A DNA stretch of 64,000 nucleotides from assembly GCA_947625615.1 (NCBI GenBank), contig CANQPB010000004.1, positions 1 to 64,000 on the forward strand, in the 5' to 3' direction. The DNA comes from an uncultured Clostridia bacterium. GTDB lineage: Bacteria; Bacillota; Clostridia; Oscillospirales; Ruminococcaceae. Below, piece after piece: positions 25,104 to 36,400 of the stretch (position 1 is its first letter; each line of letters opens with the position of its first letter). The notes under the pieces were generated by a model. It did not search any database, had not been told where the DNA came from, and saw nothing but the letters and a program-made list of their open reading frames with translations. The position numbers were made by a program, and so were the translations under genes.

Positions 25104-25661
25104 ATGATATATATGAGATCAATACAGGCAAAGGCGAACAAGTGTTTGAAGAGTGGAGAATGGAAAAAGAGGATTGAGCAACGCATAGACCAGGAAATGC
25201 TTAGTAGAGGCGGCAAGAAAATAGGTCGCGCCAATATGCGCGATATGGCTGAAAGGTTTATTGAAGTTATGCAGGATTCTCTTTCCAATGTTGAAGGAAA
25301 CTCGTTTGCAAGCGGGCAACTCGGCAGCGAGATTGTTGCGGAGTTAAAGAATCTCACATATTCAGAACCAATCAGACTTGGTAAAAATCGTTATTCCATT
25401 TCGATTTACTTTAATGGAGAGCTTGGTCGCGAGTCGTTACAGCCCGCGATATATGAAGGTATAAGTAACATTGCCGCGCTTCTCAATAAGGGCTACGACG
25501 CAGGACACGCTATCTCTGGTATGTGGCACGGACAGCCCATAGAGAGTTTGCCTGAGCGTCAGGGGGCTCACTTTATTGAGGACGCAGTCAGGTATTTTTT
25601 CCAATGCTATGCACAAGATTACGGAATTGTTGACATTAAGCTTAACGAAATATACAACTAA
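25104..25661 (+). CDS. Phage tail-region protein, unknown
   Basis: The 185-aa protein has a basic helical N-terminus and a central alpha/beta part (NRYSISIYFNGELGRESL). No family is recognised. It precedes the tape measure gene by 68 nt. The second in-frame ATG, four codons in, could be the real start. Confidence 0.45.
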   Translation: MIYMRSIQAKANKCLKSGEWKKRIEQRIDQEMLSRGGKKIGRANMRDMAERFIEVMQDSLSNVEGNSFASGQLGSEIVAELKNLTYSEPIRLGKNRYSISIYFNGELGRESLQPAIYEGISNIAALLNKGYDAGHAISGMWHGQPIESLPERQGAHFIEDAVRYFFQCYAQDYGIVDIKLNEIYN

Positions 25662-25728
25662 CAATTAACCATAGAAAGGATTGGATTAAAGCCAATCCTT
25701 ATTTTTATTCACAAAGGACGGTGGTGAA

Positions 25729-28700
25729 ATGGCTGGGAAAGGTAATAGAGACTTTGAACTCGTTGTTGGTTTAAATCCGTCACTGAGTTTAAAAGAAATG
25801 CAATCAGACATCTCTTCGCTGATTACTGATTTAAATGCTAAAAACTTCAAAATTAAAGTCGGTGTTATCGTTAACACAGCTGATCTGAAGCAGCAAGTAG
25901 AAGCTGCGCTGAGTGATACTGTCGCCACGCCCAAAAATGGTGGCGGCGGCGGAGGCGGGTCGCAGAGCAAAGAAGCTCAAAAGCTCACCAAAGATATGCA
26001 AGCTTATGGCTCCGCCTTATCTCAAGTCAGTAAACTTCTCACGGAACTTCGCACAAAACAATCTGGCTGGACTGCTGCTGTTAATACTCCTCAGGGAGAC
26101 GCATTAAACAACTATATTGCTCAGTTAGAAATTCTGAAAACGCGTCTGGAACAGGGTGAACTAACTTCTAAAGAATTTTCTACGCAGTTTGCTTTAATAC
26201 GCGGAGAGGCAGCAAGTACCGCCGAAGAAATGCAACGGCTTGGGATTGCACAAGCGGCGGCAAGTCCGACGACTATAGCTGTTGATACTCAAGAATATAC
26301 AAAGAATCTTAAGACTCTCAATGATTTACTTAGCCGCGTGACGGATCATCAAAATAAATGGACGGCAGCACAGCACGGAACTTCAAGTCAATCATATGCA
26401 CAGCTTGAGACGTATGCTAATGATATCACAACTTTGATATCAAGACTCCAAACAGGCACACTTACGCAAGAGGAGTTTAACAGAGAACTTAGTAGAATTC
26501 GACAGAATGTGGATGTTGCAGAAACCGCTATTAAAGGTGCCGGCGAGGCTACTAAGAGTTGGTCTGATAGAATTGGCGGGCTAATGCAGAAGTTCTCTGA
26601 GTGGTTCAGCTTAACTCGTGTTATAATGGCGGTTTATCGTGCAATTCGGCAGATGATATCTGCGTCTATCGAATTGGATGACGCTATGACACAGTTAAAG
26701 ATAGTTACTAAGGATACCGATGACGTATATGCAAGATTCGGCGATAACATTGCCAATACTGCCAAGAAGATCGGCTCGTCTATAACGGACTTACTTAGTT
26801 CTACTACAACGTTCGCAAGACTGGGATATTCGCTTGACGAATCATCGGCACTTGCTGAATATACTGCCATGCTTCAGAACGTCGGTGATATCGACGTTTC
26901 GGCAGCACAGGACGCTATTACTGCAATTATTAAAGCGTTTGACGTTGACGTAAACGACATTGAGTCCATTATGGACAAACTGGTCGTTACTGGTAATAAC
27001 TTCCCGATTTCTGTTGCACAGATTGCAGAGGGTATGAACAATGCCTCATCAGCTCTCGCAGCGGCGGGAAATACATTTGAACAGTCGGTGGCGTTGCTAA
27101 CGGCTGCAAATACTACGATAAATTCTTGTCGTGCCGCATAGTAATATGCGGCTGAACAGGTGGCTCAAATCGGTGGAACCCCAGAAATGGGCAATACCGA
27201 GGGTAAGATTATTGTATCAAAGAATGTTTTGATACAATAAATCCCGTAACGACCACAGTATCATAGGCAACTATGAATGTATGCCACCCTCCCCTGCTAT
27301 GGGGATGAAGGTATGGTCTGAACTGCAACTATAATAATTTGAAATTGCAGAGGTAGGATGAAAGTCCTATCCGCCATATTTATATGGTCAGTAGGCGCTG
27401 CGCCGAAAGTAACAGATTGACAGAATGCCGCAAAATCTTCAACAGGTTTGAGAACCATTGCGGCTCGTATCCGTAATACTAAGACCGAGCTTGATGACCT
27501 TGGCGAAGAAATGTCAGAGGCTTCTTATGAGGAGCTTGTTCAGCAATTAACTGATTTCAATGTAGCTCTAACAACTGCCAATGGCGAATACAGAAGTACA
27601 TACGATATCATGTATGACATTGCTCAGCAATGGAGCAAAATGACAAGTATGGAGCGGGCGGCTCTTGCAACAGCCATGTCTGGCACAAGACAGCAAGCCG
27701 TATTCTATTCAATTATTGAACAGTTCCAAGAAGCCGAGGGCGCAATGCAGTCAATGGCCGATAGTACTGGAGAGCTTCAGGCGTCATACGATACCTATTT
27801 GGAAAGTACTACGGCACACATCAATCAATTCAAAGCAGCATTTCAGGAACTTGCATCTGATACATTCACTGCGGATTTCTTAAACGAATTCATTGACCTG
27901 GGTACAACACTCATTGGGGTACTTGAGACGTTGATGAAAATTGTTGATACTGTTGGAGGATTGAATACAGTATTAAATATCACCATTGCTCTAATTGCAA
28001 TGCTTAATGCTGAGAAAATACTCGGATCTCTTGGCAAACTGATTGCACCACTGACCTCAATTATAAAATTGCTTGAGATATTTAATACAAGCGGAAGAGC
28101 GCTCACAGTTACTGGCACGGGGTTAAGTCGCACATTTACTCTTACTTCAAGTGCCGCAAGTGGTTTGGCGGTTAGTATATCTACTGCCCAAATTGCAATG
28201 GCGGGTATTTTGGCTGTAATAGGTGCAGTCTCGCTCGCCATTAAATTACATCAGGAGTATGTTCAAGGACTCAAAGATGCGTATGAGCAAGCTTCGGCTA
28301 CTGCTGAAAAATCTCGCAGTAATGTTGAGAATTTAACTGCGTTAAAAGTTGAGATTGACAATAATACACGTTCATTATCTGAATTATATCAAGCCTTTAG
28401 AGATCAGCTAACGGCAATGGGATATACGGAACGTGGGATTCAAAAGCTTGTTGACAAGTATCACGGTCTAAAAGAAGCCATTGAAGCTGTGACCGAAGAG
28501 CAACTCAAAAAGGCTCGCGCTGACACATATGACGCCATGTTAAAGGCTGGCAAGGTTGTTGAGAGCGAGGGCAATTCCAGTAGGTTTGTAGACTTTGAAA
28601 TGCCATATGATATGTCGAGCGAACTTCGTGGAATAATCAACAGGTATATAAACGAAAACAAGAACAAGCTATTTAATTTCGATAGCGCGCCTGGATTTTT

Positions 28701-31700
28701 GGAGATTAGTTCGTTATCTGATTCAATAGAAGATATCAACAAATATTATAATGCTATAAAGGCTTTACACGATTTACTGTTACAATATCAATCTGAAAAT
28801 GGTGTTGATATCACTGGTTTAACTCTGACGCAACAAATAGAGAAAGATTTAGAAACACTTGAGGAATCAATTTCCAAGTATCAGAATGAAAGGCAGTACC
28901 TAAATCAATTAGACGCTCAGCTCTTAGGGTCTGATAGTATAAAGAGTGCCGAGGATCTCGACGCATATATAAAAGCTGTTTCCGAATTAGCTGATAAGAC
29001 CGAAGAAGATAAGGAGCAAATGATTCAGCTTGGTCAGGAAACATATAATACATTTGCACAAACCGCCGAGGGAGTAGCTCCTGTCGAAGGTGAATTAGAT
29101 TCTCTTGATTCAAAAATAAAAGAACTGAATGATAATCTCCATGACACTTCAGATATGCTCAGCGAAATGAAAAAGGGCAAAGACATTCTCGCTGACGCAA
29201 CCGAAGAAATGAAGGAAAATGGCGAAATATCGAACGATACTGTTCAGGCTATAGCCGAAATGATGGACGAAGGCGAAGATTGGCTTCAGTATCTTAAGAT
29301 AGAAAACGGTCAAATCAAGCTGAATACCGAATTATGGAAAGATAGAATCCTGTCTAAGCTCGAAGACAATATTGCAACCTTGGACGAAGAACTGGTTGTT
29401 ATGCAACAGCAGAATGATGAGCTAATCAATCAGTTATCACTTTTGGAAACCCGCAATAAACTTATGAGTGGTACTGTTGAAAAGGATCCCAACGATCCGT
29501 TCGGCATTTTTGCAAATATTGGCGGCTCAAACATTAGGAATAAGAGTAATTTACCAGACAATATATACCCTGGTATGCGTAATGATGAGTATGGTCAAAA
29601 GTGGCGCGAGCAAAAGGCAAAGGAAAGTGAAATTGCCGATACTCAAAAGCGCAGAGACGCATATAAGGCAATGTATGATTCTTGGGCTTCAGATATTGAA
29701 TCTGTGGCTCGTGGTGAAGAAAAGCTTGACGAAGAGACGAGAAAAACATTTGACTGGATTAGCACAATACTCGACAGAATCCAGCGCAAGGTCAATGAGT
29801 TCAGTCGCGTTGTCGGTTCAAAATTCAAATCTTTGTCCACCCGCAATGAGGCCGCTAAGAAAGAGATTGAAGCCATTACTGAAGAAATTGAACTTCAGGA
29901 AAAGGCTTATCAGAAATATTTTGAGCTTTGTGAATCTATCAATCTGTCTGACGAAATCAAGAAGACTATTGAGAACGGTGCGATTGATATCAGCGATTAC
30001 GACGAGGAAACCGCGGAGCTTGTCTCTCAATATCAGGAATGGTATGAGGCAGCGCTTGATACTAAAGAGGCTGTAGACGAGTTGCACGAAAGCCTCGCCT
30101 CTCTGTATGACGATGAGTTCAACCGTATTCAGACAGACTTTGAAAACAGAATTTCTCTCTTAGAATATCTGTCGAATATGTATAACACGGGAATCAGTCA
30201 GCTTGAGACCGAAGGATATATGGCAAGCGCTGCGTTCTACGAATCCTTGACTGAGGCCACGGAACATAACATTGAGTTGCTCAAGGAAGAGCTGGACAGT
30301 CTTGAGGGCGCTTTGCAGGCGGCTTTGGATTCTGGCGAAATTGAAATGTATTCTGAGGCTTGGTATGGCTATATAACCACAATGAACGGAGTTAAAGAAG
30401 CCATTGCCGACGCCAATCTCTCTTTAGCTGAGTTTGCGAAGACAATGCAGGAGATTGATTGGGAGTACTTCGATTATCTTCAGGAGCGTATCTCAAACAT
30501 TACTGACGAATCTGAGTTTCTGCTCGACTTGCTTGGAGAGGACAATATCTTCAAGGACGGCAAGCTTACGGCTGAGGGATTATCGGCGCTTGGGCTGAGA
30601 GCTATGGATTATAACGTCTATATGGCTCAAGCAGATAAGTATGCTCAGGAGATTGCCGAAATTGAACAGCAGCTCGCAAACGACCCGAACAACAGGACTC
30701 TGCTCGGCCGCAGAGAGGAACTGTTGGAGCTTCAGCGTCAATCAATTTTGGCTGCCGAAGATGAAAAAGATGCAATTCTTGATTTGGTCAAGACGGCTAT
30801 TGAAGAAGAACTTGACTCGCTGAAAGAACTTATTGAAGCTTACAAGGACGCGCTTGACGCCGCCCGAGACCTCTACCAATATAGAGAGAAAATCGCCGAT
30901 GAGACTTCCGAAATCGCTTCGCTACAGAAACAGCTATCCGCGTATTCTGGTGATAATTCCGAAGAGGCTCGCGCAACTATTCAGCAGCTTAAAGACCAGC
31001 TTGTTAAGGCGCAGAAGGAGCTTGAGGAAACTGAATATGACAAGTATATCAGCGACCAAAAGAAACTCCTCGATAATCTGTATGCTGAATATGAACTTCT
31101 CTTGAATCAGCGCATGGATAATACAGACGCACTCTTGGCGGATATTATAGCAATGGTGAACCAAAACGCAAATGTAATCAGCGATACTCTGCATATGACT
31201 GCTGACAGCGTGGGATATACGCTGACTGACAGTATGCAGACAGTTTGGAGTTCTTCATTTAATTCGTTGCAGAATGTTGTAACTATGTACGGAGAAGGAT
31301 TCCTGTCGCAGCTTACCACTACTAATCAAGCTATCAATAACATTGCAAGTCTTGTAGCAAATATGCAAGCCTACAGTAACTCATGGGCGAACAGCTGGAT
31401 AGGTGGAGTCAATAATTCGTATACTCCCGATATCAGCGGTTGGACGCCTGGAGGATATACAGGTGGCAATACTGGCGGCGGTTATGATGATTGGGATACT
31501 GAAATTGTTGACGACGGAGATACAGGCGGAGGCAACAGTGGATATGCTCCGTCAGTGCCCAAGCAGATCACAGTCGGCGGACGAATAAACGCGGCAGGCG
31601 CGACGATTTACCGGCGCTCAGACAGAAGCGATGGCGGAACGACACAATACTTCGGCAGCGACCCGATTTATACTGTTTTAAGCCAGCAGCAGAACAAATA

Positions 31701-32193
31701 CGGCGAGATGATGCTCTTAGTCAGACACCACTCGCAGAGCAGCGGCAACACCGGTTGGTTCAGGATGTCTGACGTCAGGGCTTATAAGCACGGCGGCTTG
31801 GTTGACGAAACAGGCTTAATGTGGCTTGACGGAACAAAGCAGAATCCTGAGGCTGTTTTGAATTCGGAACAGACTGAGAGATTTATCGGATTGACTAAGG
31901 CGATGGAAAAGCTGGCAAAAAACGGTATTGACTTCTCGGAGCGGTCTGGAATTTCTGCTGGTGTAGTCAGCAAGCTTATCGGCGGTCGGGCTGAGATTAC
32001 TCCTATCGGCGGTTCGTATGGCGGATACACACAAGACGTTCAGATCACCATACCGATCGACCACGTCTTTGACTATGACGATTTTATTTCTCAGCTTGTT
32101 AGAGATAAGAACGGCAGACGTATTATTCGGGCATTAGCACTTGATCCAGTGGCCGGTAAGAATAATCTGTCGGTTAATAAATTCATCAAATAG
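25729..32193 (+). CDS. Tape measure protein, split by a group I intron
   Basis: Exon 1 is 25729-27119 and exon 2 is 27420-32193. After removal of the 300-nt intron they join in one frame of 2054 aa. The junction reads ANTTIQNAAKSSTGLRT, the form this segment normally takes in phage tape measure proteins. The N-terminal region is helical with a Gly linker. It is followed by a membrane-like hydrophobic stretch at about 285-305 and the conserved tape-measure segment at about 310-500. Hydrophobic helices lie near 610-710. The long coiled-coil middle is about 730-1850. The C-terminal part has a Gly-rich linker and an SH3-like region (TIYRRSDRS...GWFRMSDVRAY). It sets tail length and may help DNA entry. 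Without splicing, translation stops 22 nt into the intron (TAG 27139-27141). Confidence 0.93.
27120..27419 (+). ncRNA. Group I self-splicing intron, no internal ORF
   Basis: All core helices can be traced. P1 pairs exon ACGAT (27115-27119) with GTCGT (27128-27132), ending in the expected U-G wobble at the 5' splice site. P2 is GCCGCATA/TATGCGGC (27133-27152). P3 is GGTGGC (27159-27164) with GCCACC (27283-27288). P4 is CGGT/ACCG (27171-27174, 27196-27199). P6 holds a long ATTGTATCAAA/TTTGATACAAT hairpin. P7 is GACCA (27251-27255) with TGGTC (27314-27318). P8 is CCCC/GGGG (27291-27304). The intron ends in G27419 (omega G). It carries no homing endonuclease. Confidence 0.93.
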
Positions 32194-32200
32194 CAAATCA

Positions 32201-32231
32201 GTGGCGGGCAATCAAACGGTTGACCCGCCAC
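32201..32231 (+). terminator. Hairpin after the tape measure gene
   Basis: GTGGCGGG (32201-32208) pairs with CCCGCCAC (32224-32231), with an inner TCAA/TTGA. There is no T-run, so it may be an attenuator or mRNA-stabilising element. Confidence 0.45.
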
Positions 32232-32256
32232 ACACAAATGAATAAGAGGAGCTTTT

Positions 32257-32604
32257 ATGAAGAACAAATTATATAAAGACAGGAAGTCTGAACTTGCATT
32301 GCAATATTATCAGGAACGATGCAAGGAGCTTGAAAAAGAGTGCGAAGAATGTCGAAAAGCAAAAGTGCAGTTGACAAATGAAAACGATGCTTTGAAGAAA
32401 AGAGTTACTGAGCTTGAGAGCAAAATCGACGATCTGTCGCAAAAGGCAGACAAGGCAGTATCAACACTCAGAGATACTGTTATAAAGCTGAAAGACTATC
32501 AGGACAAATATAACACACTTATTAAGGAAACAAGAATTGTTATGAATAGACAGGCACAGGAGCATGAGGCTCTGAAAAAGATGATAGGTAAAACGACAAC
32601 ATAG
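32257..32604 (+). CDS. Small coiled-coil phage protein
   Basis: The 115-aa protein is almost one continuous coiled coil (KKRVTELESKIDDLSQKADK), rich in Lys and Glu, with four Cys in the first 40 residues. It lies between the tape measure and distal tail genes, with GAGGAG before the ATG. Function is unknown; a tail-tip assembly role is possible. Confidence 0.5.
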   Translation: MKNKLYKDRKSELALQYYQERCKELEKECEECRKAKVQLTNENDALKKRVTELESKIDDLSQKADKAVSTLRDTVIKLKDYQDKYNTLIKETRIVMNRQAQEHEALKKMIGKTTT

Positions 32605-32620
32605 AGAGGTGAGCTTATAA

Positions 32621-33433
32621 ATGTATGCAGAAGATTTTATTTATGACGGCAGACTGCTTAGCGATTATGGTTGTATGATTTGTTCTTTCAGCAATTCCTC
32701 TGGAATGGAGACGGTAGGGACTGGGGCTCAGATTGCTCTCACTACGGTTACTATGCACAACGGAACTCGCAGAAGTATTGTCGGTGCTAAATATTCTGAG
32801 TTTATAAAATCTACCTTTTATATTTGTAAGAATCCTTGCGCATACGAAGATATCACTATGTCACCCACGGAATACAGGGAGCTGGTGAAATGGTTGAACC
32901 GCAGACGGTTTCTACCATTGAGATTTATTTCTACGATTATGCCCTCACCTGATCCTTGTTATTATAACGCCATGTTCAATATTCAGAAGATTACGGCTGG
33001 CGACAAGATTATTGGCGCGGAGCTGACTATGGAAACCGACAGCCCGTTCGGTCATGGTGAAGAAAGAGTTGAAACGGTAATGCCTGGATATGACGGGCAG
33101 GACTACATTGACTATGTTTCTGACGAAGTCGGGTTTATGTATCCTAAGGTCAGAATCGCCCTTATGGGCGCTGGAAACCTGACTATCCATAACAGCATGG
33201 ACGAGGAAGAGATGGTTATTACCAACTGTTCCAACGGAGAGGTTATTGTTACGGACGGCGAGAAACAGACATTGCAAAGTAACTTCTCAGCACATGATAT
33301 ATATGACTGCTTTAACTACAATTTCATTAAGTTGGTTAGTCATCTTGAAACGGGCAGGAATACGTTTACTTCGTCAGTACCCTGTTCAATTCAGATCACA
33401 TACAGTCCTATCATAAGAGATTTGCCACTATAA
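32621..33433 (+). CDS. Probable distal tail protein
   Basis: This 270-aa beta-rich protein follows the tape measure gene and precedes the large tail protein, the usual place of Dit. The N-terminus (DFIYDGRLLSDYGCMICSF) fits the typical Dit/tail-component start, and the C-terminal half resembles a galectin-like beta domain. GAGAGGTGAG precedes the ATG. Confidence 0.65.
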   Translation: MYAEDFIYDGRLLSDYGCMICSFSNSSGMETVGTGAQIALTTVTMHNGTRRSIVGAKYSEFIKSTFYICKNPCAYEDITMSPTEYRELVKWLNRRRFLPLRFISTIMPSPDPCYYNAMFNIQKITAGDKIIGAELTMETDSPFGHGEERVETVMPGYDGQDYIDYVSDEVGFMYPKVRIALMGAGNLTIHNSMDEEEMVITNCSNGEVIVTDGEKQTLQSNFSAHDIYDCFNYNFIKLVSHLETGRNTFTSSVPCSIQITYSPIIRDLPL

Positions 33434-33448
33434 AGGAGCGTGACGGAT

Positions 33449-36400
33449 ATGGCAATCAAAATTAAGTTTGACAATGAACAACGCGCCCTGCCGCCCACGC
33501 TTGTCCTCGCTACACGTTCTGGGCATAAATTAGGGTGTATTCCTGCGCAGCACATTGTATTCCACGGCTCTCTTGCTAACGGCTATGAGCTTTCCTGCTC
33601 GGTCAGCAAGTATGATAATTGGGAAAAGATTGAACTCTGGGATAAGCTGGAGGATTTCAAACTTGCTTGGTCTCCTGAGTGGGACGTTTGGTTTGAACTG
33701 GATATCACCACCAATGAGTCGGACGATACAGTCAAGAATATTACAGCTACTTCTATCGGCGAGGCGGAGCTTTCTCAGGTTATGCTTTATAACATTGAGA
33801 TAAATACCGAAACCGATATAGCCAGAGAAGATTATAAGCCTACTATCATTTATGACCCGAAAGACCACACGGATAGTTTGCTTGACAGGATCATGGAGAA
33901 AACTCCCCACTATAAAATCCGCCATGTCGATTCTTCTATTGCCAAGTTGCAGCGCACATTTACATTCGACGGAAAGTCTTTGAGAGACGCGCTATTAGAA
34001 ATATGCGAAGAGGTCAACGCCTTGCTCATTATCCATTCTGGCACCGACGCAAACGGCAAGATAGAGAGGGCGTATTCGATATATGACCTTGAAGAACACT
34101 GCCATAACTGCGGTTATCGCGGCGAACAGGTTGACGGCAAATGTCCTGAGTGCGGAAAAACGGATTGGTCTTTTGGTTATGGCGACGATACGGGGATCTT
34201 TGTTTCAACTGAGAACTTGGCTGACGATATTACCTATGAAACCGAAAAGGATTCCGTCAAGAACTGTTTCAGGCTTGTTGCCGGTGACGATTTAATGACT
34301 GCCGCTGTGGCGGCGGCTAACCCAAACGGCACGGGGTACTTATGGTATATCTCCGACAAGGTCAGAGAAGATATGAGTCCCGCGCTTAGGAACAGGCTTA
34401 AGGAATACGACGATTTATATAAATCAACTCAGGATAGTACGTTCTCGTTCACGAGCGCGGCGATCAGAAATTATAACACACTTGCGGCAAAATACGGTAA
34501 AAGTCAGATAGGGACTGTTGAGAAATTTGCCGGTGTGTTAGACGCATATTATAACACTATAGACTTTGAGCTATATCTTGAACACGGGTTGTTGCCCGAC
34601 GTGAATCCGCCTTTGACAAGCGCAGCTGCTGAACTGCAAAAGTTGACTGCAAGCCTCTCGCCTGTTTCGGTTCGCACTCTTTCGACGCTTTCTTCTACAA
34701 CCGCGTCGAGCTATGTCGCACAGGCGGCAAGGTCTATTATTGACCCGAGATATTCTGTTGCTACACAGGATGAAACACTGGACGGTAATTTATGGAACGG
34801 TTCATTTACAATCACAAGATATTCGGACGAGGAAGATACTGTGACGAGCGCGATAATTTCGGTTGTTCTTGATGAGAACTACGAGAATTATATCCGCAGA
34901 CAGATTGAGAGAGTATTGAATACTACTGAGTTTGAGGATTTGGATATTGTTGAGCTGTTTAAGAAAAGCGGAACAGCGTTTGCCTCGGCTATCAAGCAGT
35001 ATTCTCTTGCTATGCTCAAGTCGTTCTATGACGCTTGTCAGGCGTGTCTGAACGTTTTAGTCGAACACAATTCGGCAAATGAATCTATTTGGGCGGAGAT
35101 ATATCACGACCTCTATGAGCCGTACTATGAAAAGCTTGGGTATCTGCAATCGGAAATTACACTCAGGGAATCCGAAATCGGAACGGTTCAGGCGGCACAG
35201 GCCGAGATTGAGAAAGTTATCACTACTACTCAGGACAAGCTTGACTTCGAGAAGTTTGTTGGAGAAGAGCTTTGGCTTGAGTTTGCGGCATATCGGAGAG
35301 AGGATACATATCAGAACGACAATTATATATCCGACGGTCTTGATAATGCTGCTCTTGTTGAGAACGCCCGTGACTTTTTAAAGACGGCGCAGGAAGATAT
35401 TGAAAGGTCGGCGACCTTGCAGCACTCCATATCGGCGAACCTGAGCAATCTCTTGGTTATGGAGGAGTTTAAGGGGCTGACCGATAATTTTGAACTTGGC
35501 AACTGGCTGAGAATCAAAGTTGATGACGAGGTTTATATCTTAAGGCTCATTGATTATGAGATAGACTTTGATAATCTTGCCACTTTAACCGTTGAGTATT
35601 CCGACGTTGTAATGTCCCCGAGCAGCGCCAATGACATAAAGAGTGTGTTAAACTCTGCAAGTTCGATGGCCTCGTCTTACGGCGCGGTTTCAAGACAGGC
35701 AAGACATGGTGATAATTCTCAGAGGCAGATGAACAACTGGGTCACTGAAGGACTTGAGGCTACTAAGGTCAGGTTCTTGAGCGACGCGGTAAATCAGAAT
35801 ATCACGTGGGACGAGAACGGTATGCTATTCCGCAAGTGGGACGATATTACCGAATCTTACGAGCCCACACAGTTAAGAATTATTAACTCTACAATCGCGG
35901 TGACGGACGATAACTGGAAAACAGTAAAGACTGCGGTTGGCGGGTTTGATTATAAAGATCCCGTTACCGGCGAAGTTAAGCACGGCTACGGTATCAATGC
36001 CGAACTTTTGATAGGTAAGCTTATTTTGGGCGAGGAGCTTGGATTATACAATGCAAATAACTCGCTCACGTTCGACAGAAACGGACTGACTATCACTAAC
36101 GGCGATAACTCATTTATGGTAAGCCCTGACGGGTCTAATCTTTTAGTAGTTGAGTGCGAGGGCAGCAAGGTTATGTGGGTTGACGACGAGGGCGGTCTGC
36201 ACCTCAGACCGACTTCATTTGAGCTTACGACAGGCGAAACTCTGCAAGACGCTATTGACGAAGCGAAGAAGGCAAGAAATCTTCAGATCATTTTGACGAA
36301 TGAGTATGAGGGTGTGCCGACGGACGCCAATGGCAACTACGAAGGCAAATTAAATATTAAGACTGGCGTTATAGTCTACTTTGGCACAGCCGAGGTAACT

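Noticed and set aside
24455..25661. Programmed frameshift between the two genes before the tape measure
   Set aside because: The genes are separated by stop, gap and own start, and I see no slippery heptamer at the end of the first.
25729..27141. A truncated or frameshifted tape measure gene followed by a second gene
   Set aside because: The 27120-27419 gap has a full group I intron core and splicing restores the exact reading frame.
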